Source of the DNA: Streptomyces panaciradicis
GTDB lineage: Bacteria; Actinomycetota; Actinomycetes; Streptomycetales; Streptomycetaceae
Length of the DNA: 64,000 bases
Reading direction: 5' to 3'
Assembly (NCBI RefSeq): GCF_023516615.1
Contig: NZ_JAMGBF010000001.1
Location: forward strand, 62,001 to 126,000
Below, piece after piece: positions 25,147 to 32,401 of the stretch; the first letter of the stretch is position 1, and every line of letters begins with the position of its first letter. A model generated the notes under the pieces. The model was not told where the DNA came from, did not search any database, and worked only from the letters and a program-made list of their open reading frames with translations. The translations under genes were made by a program, and so were the position numbers.

Positions 25147-25175
25147 GTGACATCCTCGTCTTCACTGCGTACGCT
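25147..25175 (+). promoter_or_regulatory. Probable promoter of hutH
   Basis: GTGACA (25147-25152) and TACGCT (25170-25175) with a 17-base spacer resemble a housekeeping promoter. A start seven bases downstream falls on or next to the hutH ATG at 25183, so the mRNA would have no leader. Confidence 0.5.
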
Positions 25176-25182
25176 CCTGAAT

Positions 25183-26727
25183 ATGGATATGCACACTGTG
25201 GTGGTGGGGACGTCCGGGGTGACCGCGTCCGACGTTCTCGCCGTGGCGCGCGGCGGTGCCCGGATCGAGCTGTCGGCGGAGGCGGTCGCGGCCCTCGCCG
25301 CCGCCCGGGAGATCGTGGACGCGCTGGCGGCCAAGCCCGATCCCGTCTACGGCGTCAGCACCGGCTTCGGCGCCCTGGCGACCCGGCACATCAGCCGGGA
25401 GCTGCGGGCCCAGTTGCAGCGCAACATCGTCCGCTCGCACGCCGCCGGCCTGGGGCCGAGGGTCGAGCGGGAGGTCGTACGGGCGCTGATGTTCCTGCGG
25501 CTGAAGACCGTCTGCTCGGGCCACACCGGCGTGCGGCCGGAGGTCGCGCAGACCATGGCCGACGTGCTCAACGCCGGCATCACGCCCGTCGTCCACGAAT
25601 ACGGCTCGCTCGGCTGCTCCGGCGACCTGGCGCCGCTGTCCCACTGCGCCCTCACGCTCATGGGCGAGGGGGAGGCCGAGGGCCCCGACGGCGTCGTCCG
25701 GCCGGCCGGCGAACTGCTCGCCGAGCACGGGATCGCGCCCGTCGAGCTGCGCGAGAAGGAGGGCCTCGCCCTCCTCAACGGCACCGACGGCATGCTCGGC
25801 ATGCTGGTCATGGCCCTCGCCGACCTCGACATGCTCTACAAGTCGGCCGACATCACCGCCGCCCTCTCGCTGGAGGCGCTGCTCGGCACCGACAAGGTCC
25901 TCGCCCCCGAACTGCACGCCATCCGCCCGCACCCCGGACAGGGCGCCAGCGCGGCCAACATGCTCGCGGTGCTGAAGGGGTCGGGCCTGACGGGGCATCA
26001 CCAGGACGACGCCCCGCGCGTCCAGGACGCCTACTCGGTGCGCTGCGCCCCCCAGGTCGCCGGTGCCGGACGCGACACCATGGCGCACGCCCGGCTCGTC
26101 GCCGACCGGGAGCTGGCCTCCGCCGTCGACAACCCCGTCGTCCTGCCCGACGGCCGGGTCGAGTCCAACGGCAACTTCCACGGCGCCCCGGTCGCCTACG
26201 TCCTGGACTTCCTCGCCATCGCCGCCGCGGACCTGGCCTCCATCGCCGAGCGCCGCACCGACCGGCTGCTGGACAAGAACCGCAGCCACGGCCTGCCGCC
26301 GTTCCTGGCCGACGACCCCGGCGTCGACTCCGGGCTCATGATCGCCCAGTACACGCAGGCCGCCCTGGTGAGCGAGATGAAGCGGCTGGCCGTACCGGCC
26401 TCCGCCGACTCCATCCCGTCCTCCGCGATGCAGGAGGACCACGTCTCCATGGGCTGGTCGGCCGCGCGTAAGCTGCGCACCGCCGTCGGCAACCTCGCGC
26501 GCGTCGTCGCGATCGAGCTGTACGCCGCCACCCGGGCCATCGAGCTCCGGGACGGGCTGACCCCCGCCCCCGCCTCGCGGGCCGCCATCGACGCCGCGCG
26601 GGCCGCGGGGGTCGCCGGTCCCGGCCCGGACCGGTTCCTCGCGCCCGACCTGGCCGCGGCGGACGCCTTCGTGCGGGACGGCAAGCTGGTGGCCGCGGTG
26701 GAGACGGTCACCGGGCCGCTGCAGTGA
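25183..26727 (+). CDS. hutH: Histidine ammonia-lyase
   Basis: 514 residues from ATG 25183 (a second ATG at 25189 is also possible; neither has a ribosome-binding site). It converts L-histidine to urocanate and ammonia, the first step of histidine use. The catalytic MIO group forms from a tripeptide in the loop GSLGCSGDLAPL; here it is C145-S146-G147, with Cys in place of the usual Ala. Other motifs are YGVSTGFGALA, QRNIVRSHAAGLG, RPHPGQGASAANM, VQDAYSVRCAPQV, SNGNFHGAP and MQEDHVSMGW. No other hut genes are adjacent, as is usual in Streptomyces. Confidence 0.94.
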   Translation: MDMHTVVVGTSGVTASDVLAVARGGARIELSAEAVAALAAAREIVDALAAKPDPVYGVSTGFGALATRHISRELRAQLQRNIVRSHAAGLGPRVEREVVRALMFLRLKTVCSGHTGVRPEVAQTMADVLNAGITPVVHEYGSLGCSGDLAPLSHCALTLMGEGEAEGPDGVVRPAGELLAEHGIAPVELREKEGLALLNGTDGMLGMLVMALADLDMLYKSADITAALSLEALLGTDKVLAPELHAIRPHPGQGASAANMLAVLKGSGLTGHHQDDAPRVQDAYSVRCAPQVAGAGRDTMAHARLVADRELASAVDNPVVLPDGRVESNGNFHGAPVAYVLDFLAIAAADLASIAERRTDRLLDKNRSHGLPPFLADDPGVDSGLMIAQYTQAALVSEMKRLAVPASADSIPSSAMQEDHVSMGWSAARKLRTAVGNLARVVAIELYAATRAIELRDGLTPAPASRAAIDAARAAGVAGPGPDRFLAPDLAAADAFVRDGKLVAAVETVTGPLQ

Positions 26728-26731
26728 GCGG

Positions 26732-26759
26732 CGGGGGCCCCGCCCCGGCGGGGCCCCCG
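26732..26759. terminator. Bidirectional hairpin terminator
   Basis: CGGGGGCCCCGCC (26732-26744) pairs with GGCGGGGCCCCCG (26747-26759): a 13-bp stem between convergent hutH and the lipoprotein gene. Confidence 0.8.
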
Positions 26760-26764
26760 GTCCG

Positions 26765-27565
26765 TCACGTGAGCTTGGCCGCCTGCGCCTTGATCACCTC
26801 GGTGGGGATCGCGTACTCGCTCTTCTCGCCGGCCAGCGCGGCCAGGCTGATCGAGTAGTACGTGGCGATCGTGGAGCCGTGCCGCACGACCTCGCCGTGC
26901 ACGGTCTGCGTGTCGCCCTCGACCTTGCCGGTCACCTCGAACGCCACCGACCGCTCGCCGGTCCCGGAGGACTTCTCCCCGACGACCTTCGTGAACTTCT
27001 GCGTGTCCTGGCCCTTGGCGGCGATCGTGAACCCGCCCGCGCAGCCGGTGACCGCGTCCGACACGGACTTCATGGTCCGTGCGGCCCCGTCGCCGTCGTA
27101 GGAGGAGAGCGAGACGATCGTCATCGTCGAGCCCATGATGTCCTTCAGGCTCTTCTCCAGCTCCTCCAGGCTCTCGTCGGAGGTGCTCGTGGAGGAGGGC
27201 TTCTCGCTCTTCTCCGTCACCATGCGGTTGACGTAGGCGTTCTCGTCGTCGCCCGGCGCGAAACCGGTCAGGACGTAGGCCAGGGGCGCGCATTTGGCGT
27301 CGGTGACCGTCACCTCGTCCTTGGACGCGGCGAACTTCCCTCCCGCGCTCGCGGACTTGACGTCGTATCCGTCGAGGTCCGCCTCGGTGACGAGGAGCTT
27401 GCGCAGCTCGGTCGCGGTGTACGCCTTCGCGGCGGCGGTGGACGAGGAACCCCCGGCGTCCGAGGAGGCCGAGCCGGAGCTCCCGCCGCAACCGGTGACA
27501 AGGGCGAGCGACAGCGCGCTCACGGTGACCGTGGCGGCCCTGCGCACGCCCGATGATCTCTTCAT
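26765..27565 (-). CDS. Secreted lipoprotein, unknown function
   Basis: 266 residues from ATG 27565. A lipoprotein signal peptide (RRAATVTVSALSLALVTGC) ends in the lipobox LVTGC, then a Ser/Ala/Gly linker. The mature domain (about 60-266) has FTATELRKLL-like sequence (YTATELRKLLVTEADLDGYD), single cysteines in DAKCAPLAY and VTGCAGGF, and a C-terminal SYYSISLAAL. It resembles a group of Streptomyces surface lipoproteins of the LppX/PknH-sensor type only in general shape. An upstream ATG at 27586 also lacks a ribosome-binding site. Confidence 0.78.
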   Translation of the reverse strand: MKRSSGVRRAATVTVSALSLALVTGCGGSSGSASSDAGGSSSTAAAKAYTATELRKLLVTEADLDGYDVKSASAGGKFAASKDEVTVTDAKCAPLAYVLTGFAPGDDENAYVNRMVTEKSEKPSSTSTSDESLEELEKSLKDIMGSTMTIVSLSSYDGDGAARTMKSVSDAVTGCAGGFTIAAKGQDTQKFTKVVGEKSSGTGERSVAFEVTGKVEGDTQTVHGEVVRHGSTIATYYSISLAALAGEKSEYAIPTEVIKAQAAKLT

Positions 27566-27607
27566 GATCCGGACTATGAAGTCCATGCCAAGGAAGAGTC
27601 AAGCGAG

Positions 27608-27922
27608 TTAAAAGCCGAGGCGTTCCCGGCGGACCGAGTAGACGACGAAGCCGGCACCCAGCGTGAGGAAGAACGTCCCGCCGACGACGTACGGGGTGGT
27701 GTCGATGCTGCCGGTGTCGGCGAGCTGGGTGTCGTCCACGGAGGTGACGGTCTCGCTCTCGCCGAGCTGCGACGTGGCCCTGGCCTGCGTCGTCGTCACC
27801 GTCTCGGGCTGTGTTCTGTCCGGGCCGGCCTGGGACGCGTTGGCGGACGGGACGAACCACAGGGCCGCCAGCAGGGTGCCTGCGGCGGTGGCGGTCAGCA
27901 ACGGACGGCGAGCGGATGACAC
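27608..27922 (-). CDS. Small cell-wall-anchored protein with LAxTG sortase signal
   Basis: 104 residues. A signal peptide (about 1-30, LLTATAAGTLLAALWFVPSA) is followed by a 36-residue Thr/Gln/Ser-rich mature part, then LADTG (67-71), a hydrophobic helix (VVGGTFFLTLGAGFVVYSV) and a basic tail RRERLGF. This is a complete sorting signal; LAxTG is used by class E sortases of Streptomyces, as for long chaplins. After processing only about 40 residues would be displayed. Its function is unknown. It lies immediately upstream of the lipoprotein on the same strand (42-bp gap). Confidence 0.82.
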   Translation of the reverse strand: MSSARRPLLTATAAGTLLAALWFVPSANASQAGPDRTQPETVTTTQARATSQLGESETVTSVDDTQLADTGSIDTTPYVVGGTFFLTLGAGFVVYSVRRERLGF

Positions 27923-28031
27923 GGAATATCGATCCCCTTGTGGCGCTGGCGAATTGGCCGTGTGGAGCGATGTTAGTGAAAGGCGCGGGTCACGGGAAAG
28001 TCACAGGAGGTTTGAGTCGTACGCTCGCGCC

Positions 28032-28376
28032 ATGAGCACTGAAGAGACCTCACGTTTTGTCCGCCTTCGGGTGGAACTCGTCCTCGAGATCGGTGACGCC
28101 GAGGGTGTCACCAAGGCCGCGTTGCAGCGGATCGCCGGTGAGAGCGAGATGCCGGACGACGAACGCGCGCACGCCGAGGGCGCTGTGACGGAAGACACCG
28201 CGGAGGCGCTCGCGTATCTCGTCGATCCGTTCGACCTGGTCAACGCCGTGCCCGGGGTGGAGCTCGCGCAGGCCTCCTGGTCCAGCGAGGCCATCGACTA
28301 CGACCCCGATTCGCCGGACTGGGACCTCGACGAGGATGATGTGGACGAGGATGACGAGGAGGACGGCGTCGGCTGA
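28032..28376 (+). CDS. Small acidic cytosolic protein, unknown
   Basis: 114 residues from ATG 28032. The first 85 residues read like a compact soluble fold (RFVRLRVELVLEIGDAEGVT, LAYLVDPFDLVNAVPGVELA), and the last 30 are almost purely acidic (DEDDVDEDDEEDGVG). No domain recognised. The acidic tail may be a protein-interaction or ion-binding element. The start has no strong ribosome-binding site. It is followed by a weak hairpin. Confidence 0.75.
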   Translation: MSTEETSRFVRLRVELVLEIGDAEGVTKAALQRIAGESEMPDDERAHAEGAVTEDTAEALAYLVDPFDLVNAVPGVELAQASWSSEAIDYDPDSPDWDLDEDDVDEDDEEDGVG

Positions 28377-28394
28377 ACGGCCTGGGAACAGGGG

Positions 28395-28426
28395 ACCCCG
28401 GTCGGCCGCGTGCCGTCCGGGGTTTC
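28395..28426 (+). terminator. Hairpin terminator after acidic-protein gene
   Basis: ACCCCGG (28395-28401) pairs with CCGGGGT (28417-28423), followed by TTTCGT. Confidence 0.5.
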
Positions 28427-28596
28427 GTCGTCCCGCCCCGCTGGACGTGGTGTGCCCCACATGTCTCGGGCATGGGGAACGAGGGCGACCGGTCGTAGCG
28501 TTGATGTTCGTTGACGGCTGAAGTACTGATGCGACGGCTCGTCGACGGGGACTCTCGGGGTTCTGGGGAAAATCGGCAACGATGGAGAAGCGTGTG

Positions 28597-29847
28597 ATGA
28601 CGAACAGTAAGCGGCGCAAGGGCCTGACGGTCGCGTCCGCACTGCTCGGCGGGGTTCTGGTGCTCTCGGCCTGTTCCGGCGGCGGCGACGACGCCTCCGG
28701 CGGCAAGAGCAAGGACACCTCGCAGGCCAAGGCCGACGAGGCGGCCGCCAAGAAGACCTCCGAGGCCGACATCAAGATCACGCCGAAGGACGGCTCGGAC
28801 AACGCCTCCATCAACAACTCCGCCGCCGTCACGGTCAGCAAGGGCACGCTCACGAACGTGGCGATGACGACCGCGAACGGCACCGCGGTCCCCGGCACCC
28901 TGTCCGCCGACAAGACCAGCTGGAAGCCCAACGGCCAGCTGGAGCGCTCGACCACCTACAAGGTGGCGGCCACCGCGAAGGACGCCAAGGGCCTGGAGGC
29001 GCACGAGAACGCCTCCTTCACCACGGTCTCCCCGTCCAACAGCTTCATAGGCAACTTCACGCCGGAGGGCGGCTCGACCGTCGGCGTGGGCATGCCGGTG
29101 TCGATCAACTTCGACAAGGCCATCACCAACAAGGCCGCCGTCCAGAAGGGCATCACGGTCAGCTCCAGCAGCGGCCAGGAGGTCGTCGGGCACTGGTTCG
29201 GGGCCAACCGCCTCGACTTCCGCCCCGAGACCTACTGGAAGGAGAACTCCACCGTCACGCTGAAGCTCGCGCTCGACGGCGTCGAGGGCGCCCAGGGCGT
29301 CTACGGCGTGCAGCAGAAGACGGTCACCTTCCACATCGGCCGCAACCAGATCTCCTACGTCGATGCCAAGACGAAGCAGATGAAGGTCACCGAGGACGGA
29401 AAGGTCGTCAAGACCATCCCGATCTCGGCCGGTTCGCCGCAGAACAAGACCTACAACGGCATCATGGTGATGTCCGAGAAGTTCAAGGAGACGCGCATGA
29501 ACGGCGCGACCGTGGGCTTCACCGACGACGACGGCAAGGGCGAGTACGACATCAAGGACGTGCCGCACGCCATCCGGCTCACCAACTCGGGCACCTTCCT
29601 GCACGGCAACTACTGGGGCGCGAAGTCCATCTTCGGCTCGGTGAACACCAGCCACGGCTGCGTCGGCCTGTCCGACACCAAGGGCGCCAACGACTCCAGC
29701 ACCCCGGCCTACTGGATGTACACCCACTCGATCGTCGGTGACGTCGTGGTCGTCTCCAACACCGGCGACAAGACGGTGCAGCCGGACAACGGCCTCAACG
29801 GCTGGAACCTCAGCTGGGCGGACTGGAAGGCCGGTTCGGCCGTCTGA
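28597..29847 (+). CDS. L,D-transpeptidase lipoprotein (YkuD with Ig-like domains)
   Basis: 416 residues from ATG 28597, chosen because GGAGAAG lies six bases upstream; ATG 28582 is in frame. The lipobox LSAC follows a short hydrophobic segment (LTVASALLGGVLVLSAC). Two Ig-like domains (about 45-240) precede the YkuD domain with H-x-n-S-H-G-C: HGNYWG, then NTSHGCVGLS with catalytic C355. The enzyme forms 3-3 crosslinks in peptidoglycan, or exchanges its fourth residue, at the outer face of the membrane. The coding end forms part of a 16-bp tandem repeat. Confidence 0.92.
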   Translation: MTNSKRRKGLTVASALLGGVLVLSACSGGGDDASGGKSKDTSQAKADEAAAKKTSEADIKITPKDGSDNASINNSAAVTVSKGTLTNVAMTTANGTAVPGTLSADKTSWKPNGQLERSTTYKVAATAKDAKGLEAHENASFTTVSPSNSFIGNFTPEGGSTVGVGMPVSINFDKAITNKAAVQKGITVSSSSGQEVVGHWFGANRLDFRPETYWKENSTVTLKLALDGVEGAQGVYGVQQKTVTFHIGRNQISYVDAKTKQMKVTEDGKVVKTIPISAGSPQNKTYNGIMVMSEKFKETRMNGATVGFTDDDGKGEYDIKDVPHAIRLTNSGTFLHGNYWGAKSIFGSVNTSHGCVGLSDTKGANDSSTPAYWMYTHSIVGDVVVVSNTGDKTVQPDNGLNGWNLSWADWKAGSAV

Positions 29848-29886
29848 CCCACAAGCCGTCTGACCCACAAGCCGTCTGACCTACGG
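29840..29886 (+). repeat. 16-bp tandem repeat spanning the transpeptidase stop codon
   Basis: CCGTCTGACCCACAAG occurs at 29840-29855 and 29856-29871, and a third copy begins at 29872 (CCGTCTGACCTACGG). The first copy includes the in-frame TGA at 29845-29847; the later copies duplicate it. A related CTGACCCACAGG follows at 29892. Confidence 0.85.
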
Positions 29887-29917
29887 CCTGCCTGACCCAC
29901 AGGACACGCACAGCCTT

Positions 29918-29945
29918 CCGATGCCGCCCCCAGGGGCGGCATCGG
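29918..29945 (+). terminator. Strong hairpin terminator after the transpeptidase gene
   Basis: CCGATGCCGCCCC (29918-29930) pairs with GGGGCGGCATCGG (29933-29945), followed by TGTTT. Confidence 0.85.
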
Positions 29946-29969
29946 TGTTTCCGGGCCCGGTCACAGCCT

Positions 29970-30003
29970 TCTCATGCAGCTCTTATGGCCGCCTTATCCA
30001 GTC
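29970..30003 (+). promoter_or_regulatory. Three 11-nt-spaced direct repeats before the ABC permease
   Basis: TCTCAT (29970), TCTTAT (29981) and CCTTAT (29992) recur every 11 bases, ending about 35 bp before the permease start. Direct repeats with 11-nt period are typical for OmpR/PhoB-type response regulators. A related pair lies before the subtilase gene at 32294. Confidence 0.5.
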
Positions 30004-30031
30004 ATCACGCGCCGTCCCTAGCTTGCGGCGC

Positions 30032-31504
30032 ATGTTCTTCACCTACCTGAGGCGCGAACTGCGCCGCCGCAGAAAGGCGGCCCTCGTCGTCGCCTCCGGC
30101 CTCGCGCTGGGCATCGCGCTGGTCATCGTGGTCAACTCCGTGTCCAACGGCATGGGGAAGGCACAGGACAAGGTCCTCCAGTCGCTCTACGGCCTGGGTA
30201 CGGACATGACGGTCACCAAGGCGGCGACGCCGGCCGCGAGCGGCTCGCAGCAGCCGCGCTTCCAGTTCGACGCGCGCGGCAACGACGACGACTCCACCCA
30301 GAGCAGCGACCGGGTCCGGGTGCAGGGCTTCACCACCCTGGCCTCCTCGACGGTCGGCAAGGTCGCCGGGCAGAAGGGCGTCGCCTCCGCGGTGGGCGGC
30401 CTGAGCCTCAACGTGGTCAAGATCAGCGGGCAGTTCACCCGCGGCCAGTTCCAGCAGAACCAGAACTCCGGCGGCAACCAGGGCTTCCCGGGCGGCAACG
30501 GCGGCGCGAGCGGCCAGCCGCAGGGCGAAGTGCGCGGCGGCGGCGCCGACTTCAGCCTCAACCAGTACACGGTCTACGGCACCGACGTCACCCGCACCGG
30601 CCTCGGCCCGCTGACCTCCTCGAAGATCACCAGCGGGCGGACCTTCAAGACGACGGAGACCGACGCCAAGGTCGCGATCGCCGACTCGGCGTACGCCAAG
30701 GAGAAGAAGTACAAGGTCGGTTCGACCGTCACCGTCAAGAGCGTCAAGTACAAGATCATCGGTATCGCGACCGCGGACAGCGGCGACGCGGCGGCCAACC
30801 TGTACATCCCGCTGAAGCAGGCGCAGACGCTGGCCGGTGAGAAGGACAAGGTCACCACGATCTACGTCAAGGCGGCCGACTCCCAGCGGATCGACTCCGT
30901 GAAGTCGGCCATCCAGAAGAACGTCTCCGGCACGACCGTCACCACGTCGACGGACCTCGCCAAGACCGTCTCCGGCTCCCTGTCCACGGCGTCCTCCCTC
31001 GCCACGAACGTCGGCAAGTGGCTGTCGATCGCCGTGCTGATCGCCGCCTTCCTGGTCGCCGGTCTGCTGACCTCCTCGGCCGTCTCGCGCCGGGTGCGGG
31101 AGTTCGGCACGCTGAAGGCGCTGGGCTGGAAGTCGGGCCGGGTGACCCGGCAGGTGGTCGGCGAAGCCATGGTCAACGGGCTGCTCGGCGGTGCGCTGGG
31201 CATCGCGCTCGGACTGGCCGGCGCCTACGTCGTGACGTCCGTGAGCCCCACGCTGCAGGCCCAGCTGGGCGGGGGCGGCGGGAACGCGGGCGGCCCCGGC
31301 GGCGGGGGTCCCGGCGGGGGCTTCGGCGGGCCCGGACGGCAGGCCGCGAAGACCCTCGAGGTCGCCCTCACCGCGCCGGTGAGCGTGACGACCATCGTGC
31401 TGGCGGTGGCCCTGGCGGTGGCCGGCGGCCTGATCGCGGGCGCCTTCGGCGGCTGGCGCGCGTCCCGGCTGCGCCCGGCGGACGCCCTGCGCCGCGTCGA
31501 GTAG
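30032..31504 (+). CDS. ABC transporter permease, MacB/FtsX type
   Basis: 490 residues from ATG 30032. One membrane helix near the N-terminus (about 17-37, ALVVASGLALGIALVIVVNS) is followed by a large extracytoplasmic domain (about 40-325) rich in Gly/Gln/Asn near 130-175, and then three helices of the FtsX domain (about 330-350, 385-415, 455-480) with the conserved RRVREFGTLKALGWKSGRV. A Gly-rich loop precedes the last helix. Such systems act on envelope lipoproteins or export substrates by mechanotransmission. The ATPase gene follows 50 bp downstream. Confidence 0.9.
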   Translation: MFFTYLRRELRRRRKAALVVASGLALGIALVIVVNSVSNGMGKAQDKVLQSLYGLGTDMTVTKAATPAASGSQQPRFQFDARGNDDDSTQSSDRVRVQGFTTLASSTVGKVAGQKGVASAVGGLSLNVVKISGQFTRGQFQQNQNSGGNQGFPGGNGGASGQPQGEVRGGGADFSLNQYTVYGTDVTRTGLGPLTSSKITSGRTFKTTETDAKVAIADSAYAKEKKYKVGSTVTVKSVKYKIIGIATADSGDAAANLYIPLKQAQTLAGEKDKVTTIYVKAADSQRIDSVKSAIQKNVSGTTVTTSTDLAKTVSGSLSTASSLATNVGKWLSIAVLIAAFLVAGLLTSSAVSRRVREFGTLKALGWKSGRVTRQVVGEAMVNGLLGGALGIALGLAGAYVVTSVSPTLQAQLGGGGGNAGGPGGGGPGGGFGGPGRQAAKTLEVALTAPVSVTTIVLAVALAVAGGLIAGAFGGWRASRLRPADALRRVE

Positions 31505-31554
31505 CGCACCACCCGCGCGCGCCTCACCGACCCTCCTCCCTCTCAGGAGCCTCC

Positions 31555-32238
31555 ATGTACGAACTCAGAAACGTCACCAAGCGCTACACCCGGGGCAAGG
31601 ACACCGTCGACGCCCTCGACGGTGTGGACCTCTCCATCGCCGACGGGGACCGGCTGGTCATCCAGGGCCCCACCGGCGGCGGCAAGTCCACGCTGCTGCA
31701 GATGCTCGGCGGACTGGACCGGCCGACGTCCGGTGAGGTCAGCCTCGACGGCACCGACCTGGCCAAGCTCTCCGAGGCCCGGCTGACCAAGGTCCGCAGC
31801 GAGAACATCGGCTTCGTCTTCCAGAGCTTCAACCTGATCCCGACCCTCACCGCCCAGGAGAACGTCGAGACCGCCCTCGTACCGCTCGGGGTGAAGGTGC
31901 GGGACCGGCGCGAGCGGGCCGCCGAGGCGCTGCGGTCGGTCGGGCTCGGCGAGCGGCTCGGGCACCTGCCCTCCGAGATGTCCGGCGGACAGCAGCAGCG
32001 CGTCGCCATCGCCCGCGCCCTGGTCAAGCAGCCGAAGGTGCTCCTCGCCGACGAACCCACCGGCAACCTCGACGAGTCGATGCGCGACGAGATCATGGAC
32101 GTACTGGAGCGCATGTGGAAGGAGCTGGGGCTGACCTTCATCATGGTCACCCATGACTCCGCGATCGCGCGGAAGGCCCCGCGCGTGGCGACGATCCGCA
32201 AGGGGAAGCTCACTGTCAAGGAGAACGCGGGAGCGTAA
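31555..32238 (+). CDS. ABC transporter ATP-binding protein (LolD/MacB type)
   Basis: 227 residues from ATG 31555, with AGGAG upstream. Walker A is GPTGGGKST (38-46), Q-loop FVFQSFNLIPTLTAQENVE, signature SGGQQQRVAIARAL, Walker B VLLADEPTGNLD and the switch His in VTHDSAIA. The sequence belongs to the MacB/LolD group that pairs with FtsX-like permeases, and the permease is directly upstream. Substrate unknown; the neighbouring L,D-transpeptidase and protease suggest envelope maintenance. Confidence 0.93.
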   Translation: MYELRNVTKRYTRGKDTVDALDGVDLSIADGDRLVIQGPTGGGKSTLLQMLGGLDRPTSGEVSLDGTDLAKLSEARLTKVRSENIGFVFQSFNLIPTLTAQENVETALVPLGVKVRDRRERAAEALRSVGLGERLGHLPSEMSGGQQQRVAIARALVKQPKVLLADEPTGNLDESMRDEIMDVLERMWKELGLTFIMVTHDSAIARKAPRVATIRKGKLTVKENAGA

Positions 32239-32293
32239 CTCGACGACTGCGTAACGGAGTTGGGCCCGCCGCGTAACAGTCGCCACGGCCCTC

Positions 32294-32311
32294 TCTCACC
32301 TTTCTCTCACC
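32294..32311 (+). promoter_or_regulatory. 11-nt-spaced direct repeat TCTCACC before the subtilase gene
   Basis: TCTCACC at 32294-32300 and 32305-32311, exactly 11 bases apart, about 90-110 bp upstream of the subtilase start. It resembles the repeats at 29970 (TCTCAT/TCTTAT) before the ABC permease. Confidence 0.5.
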
Positions 32312-32401
32312 TATTGAGGTGGCAGATCGCCCCCCGGCATACTCCGTGTCCCGGGGGGTGCGCACAGGCGTACGAGACCACCCCCGACCGGGTGAACGGG
32401 G

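Noticed and set aside
26765..27565. Identification of the lipoprotein as an LppX/LprG family member
   Set aside because: Length and signal peptide fit but no specific motif could be recognised by eye.
29970..30003. PHO box (PhoP site) before the ABC permease
   Set aside because: The 11-nt period fits, but the units lack the GTTCAC core of Streptomyces PHO boxes, so only a generic OmpR-type pattern is claimed.
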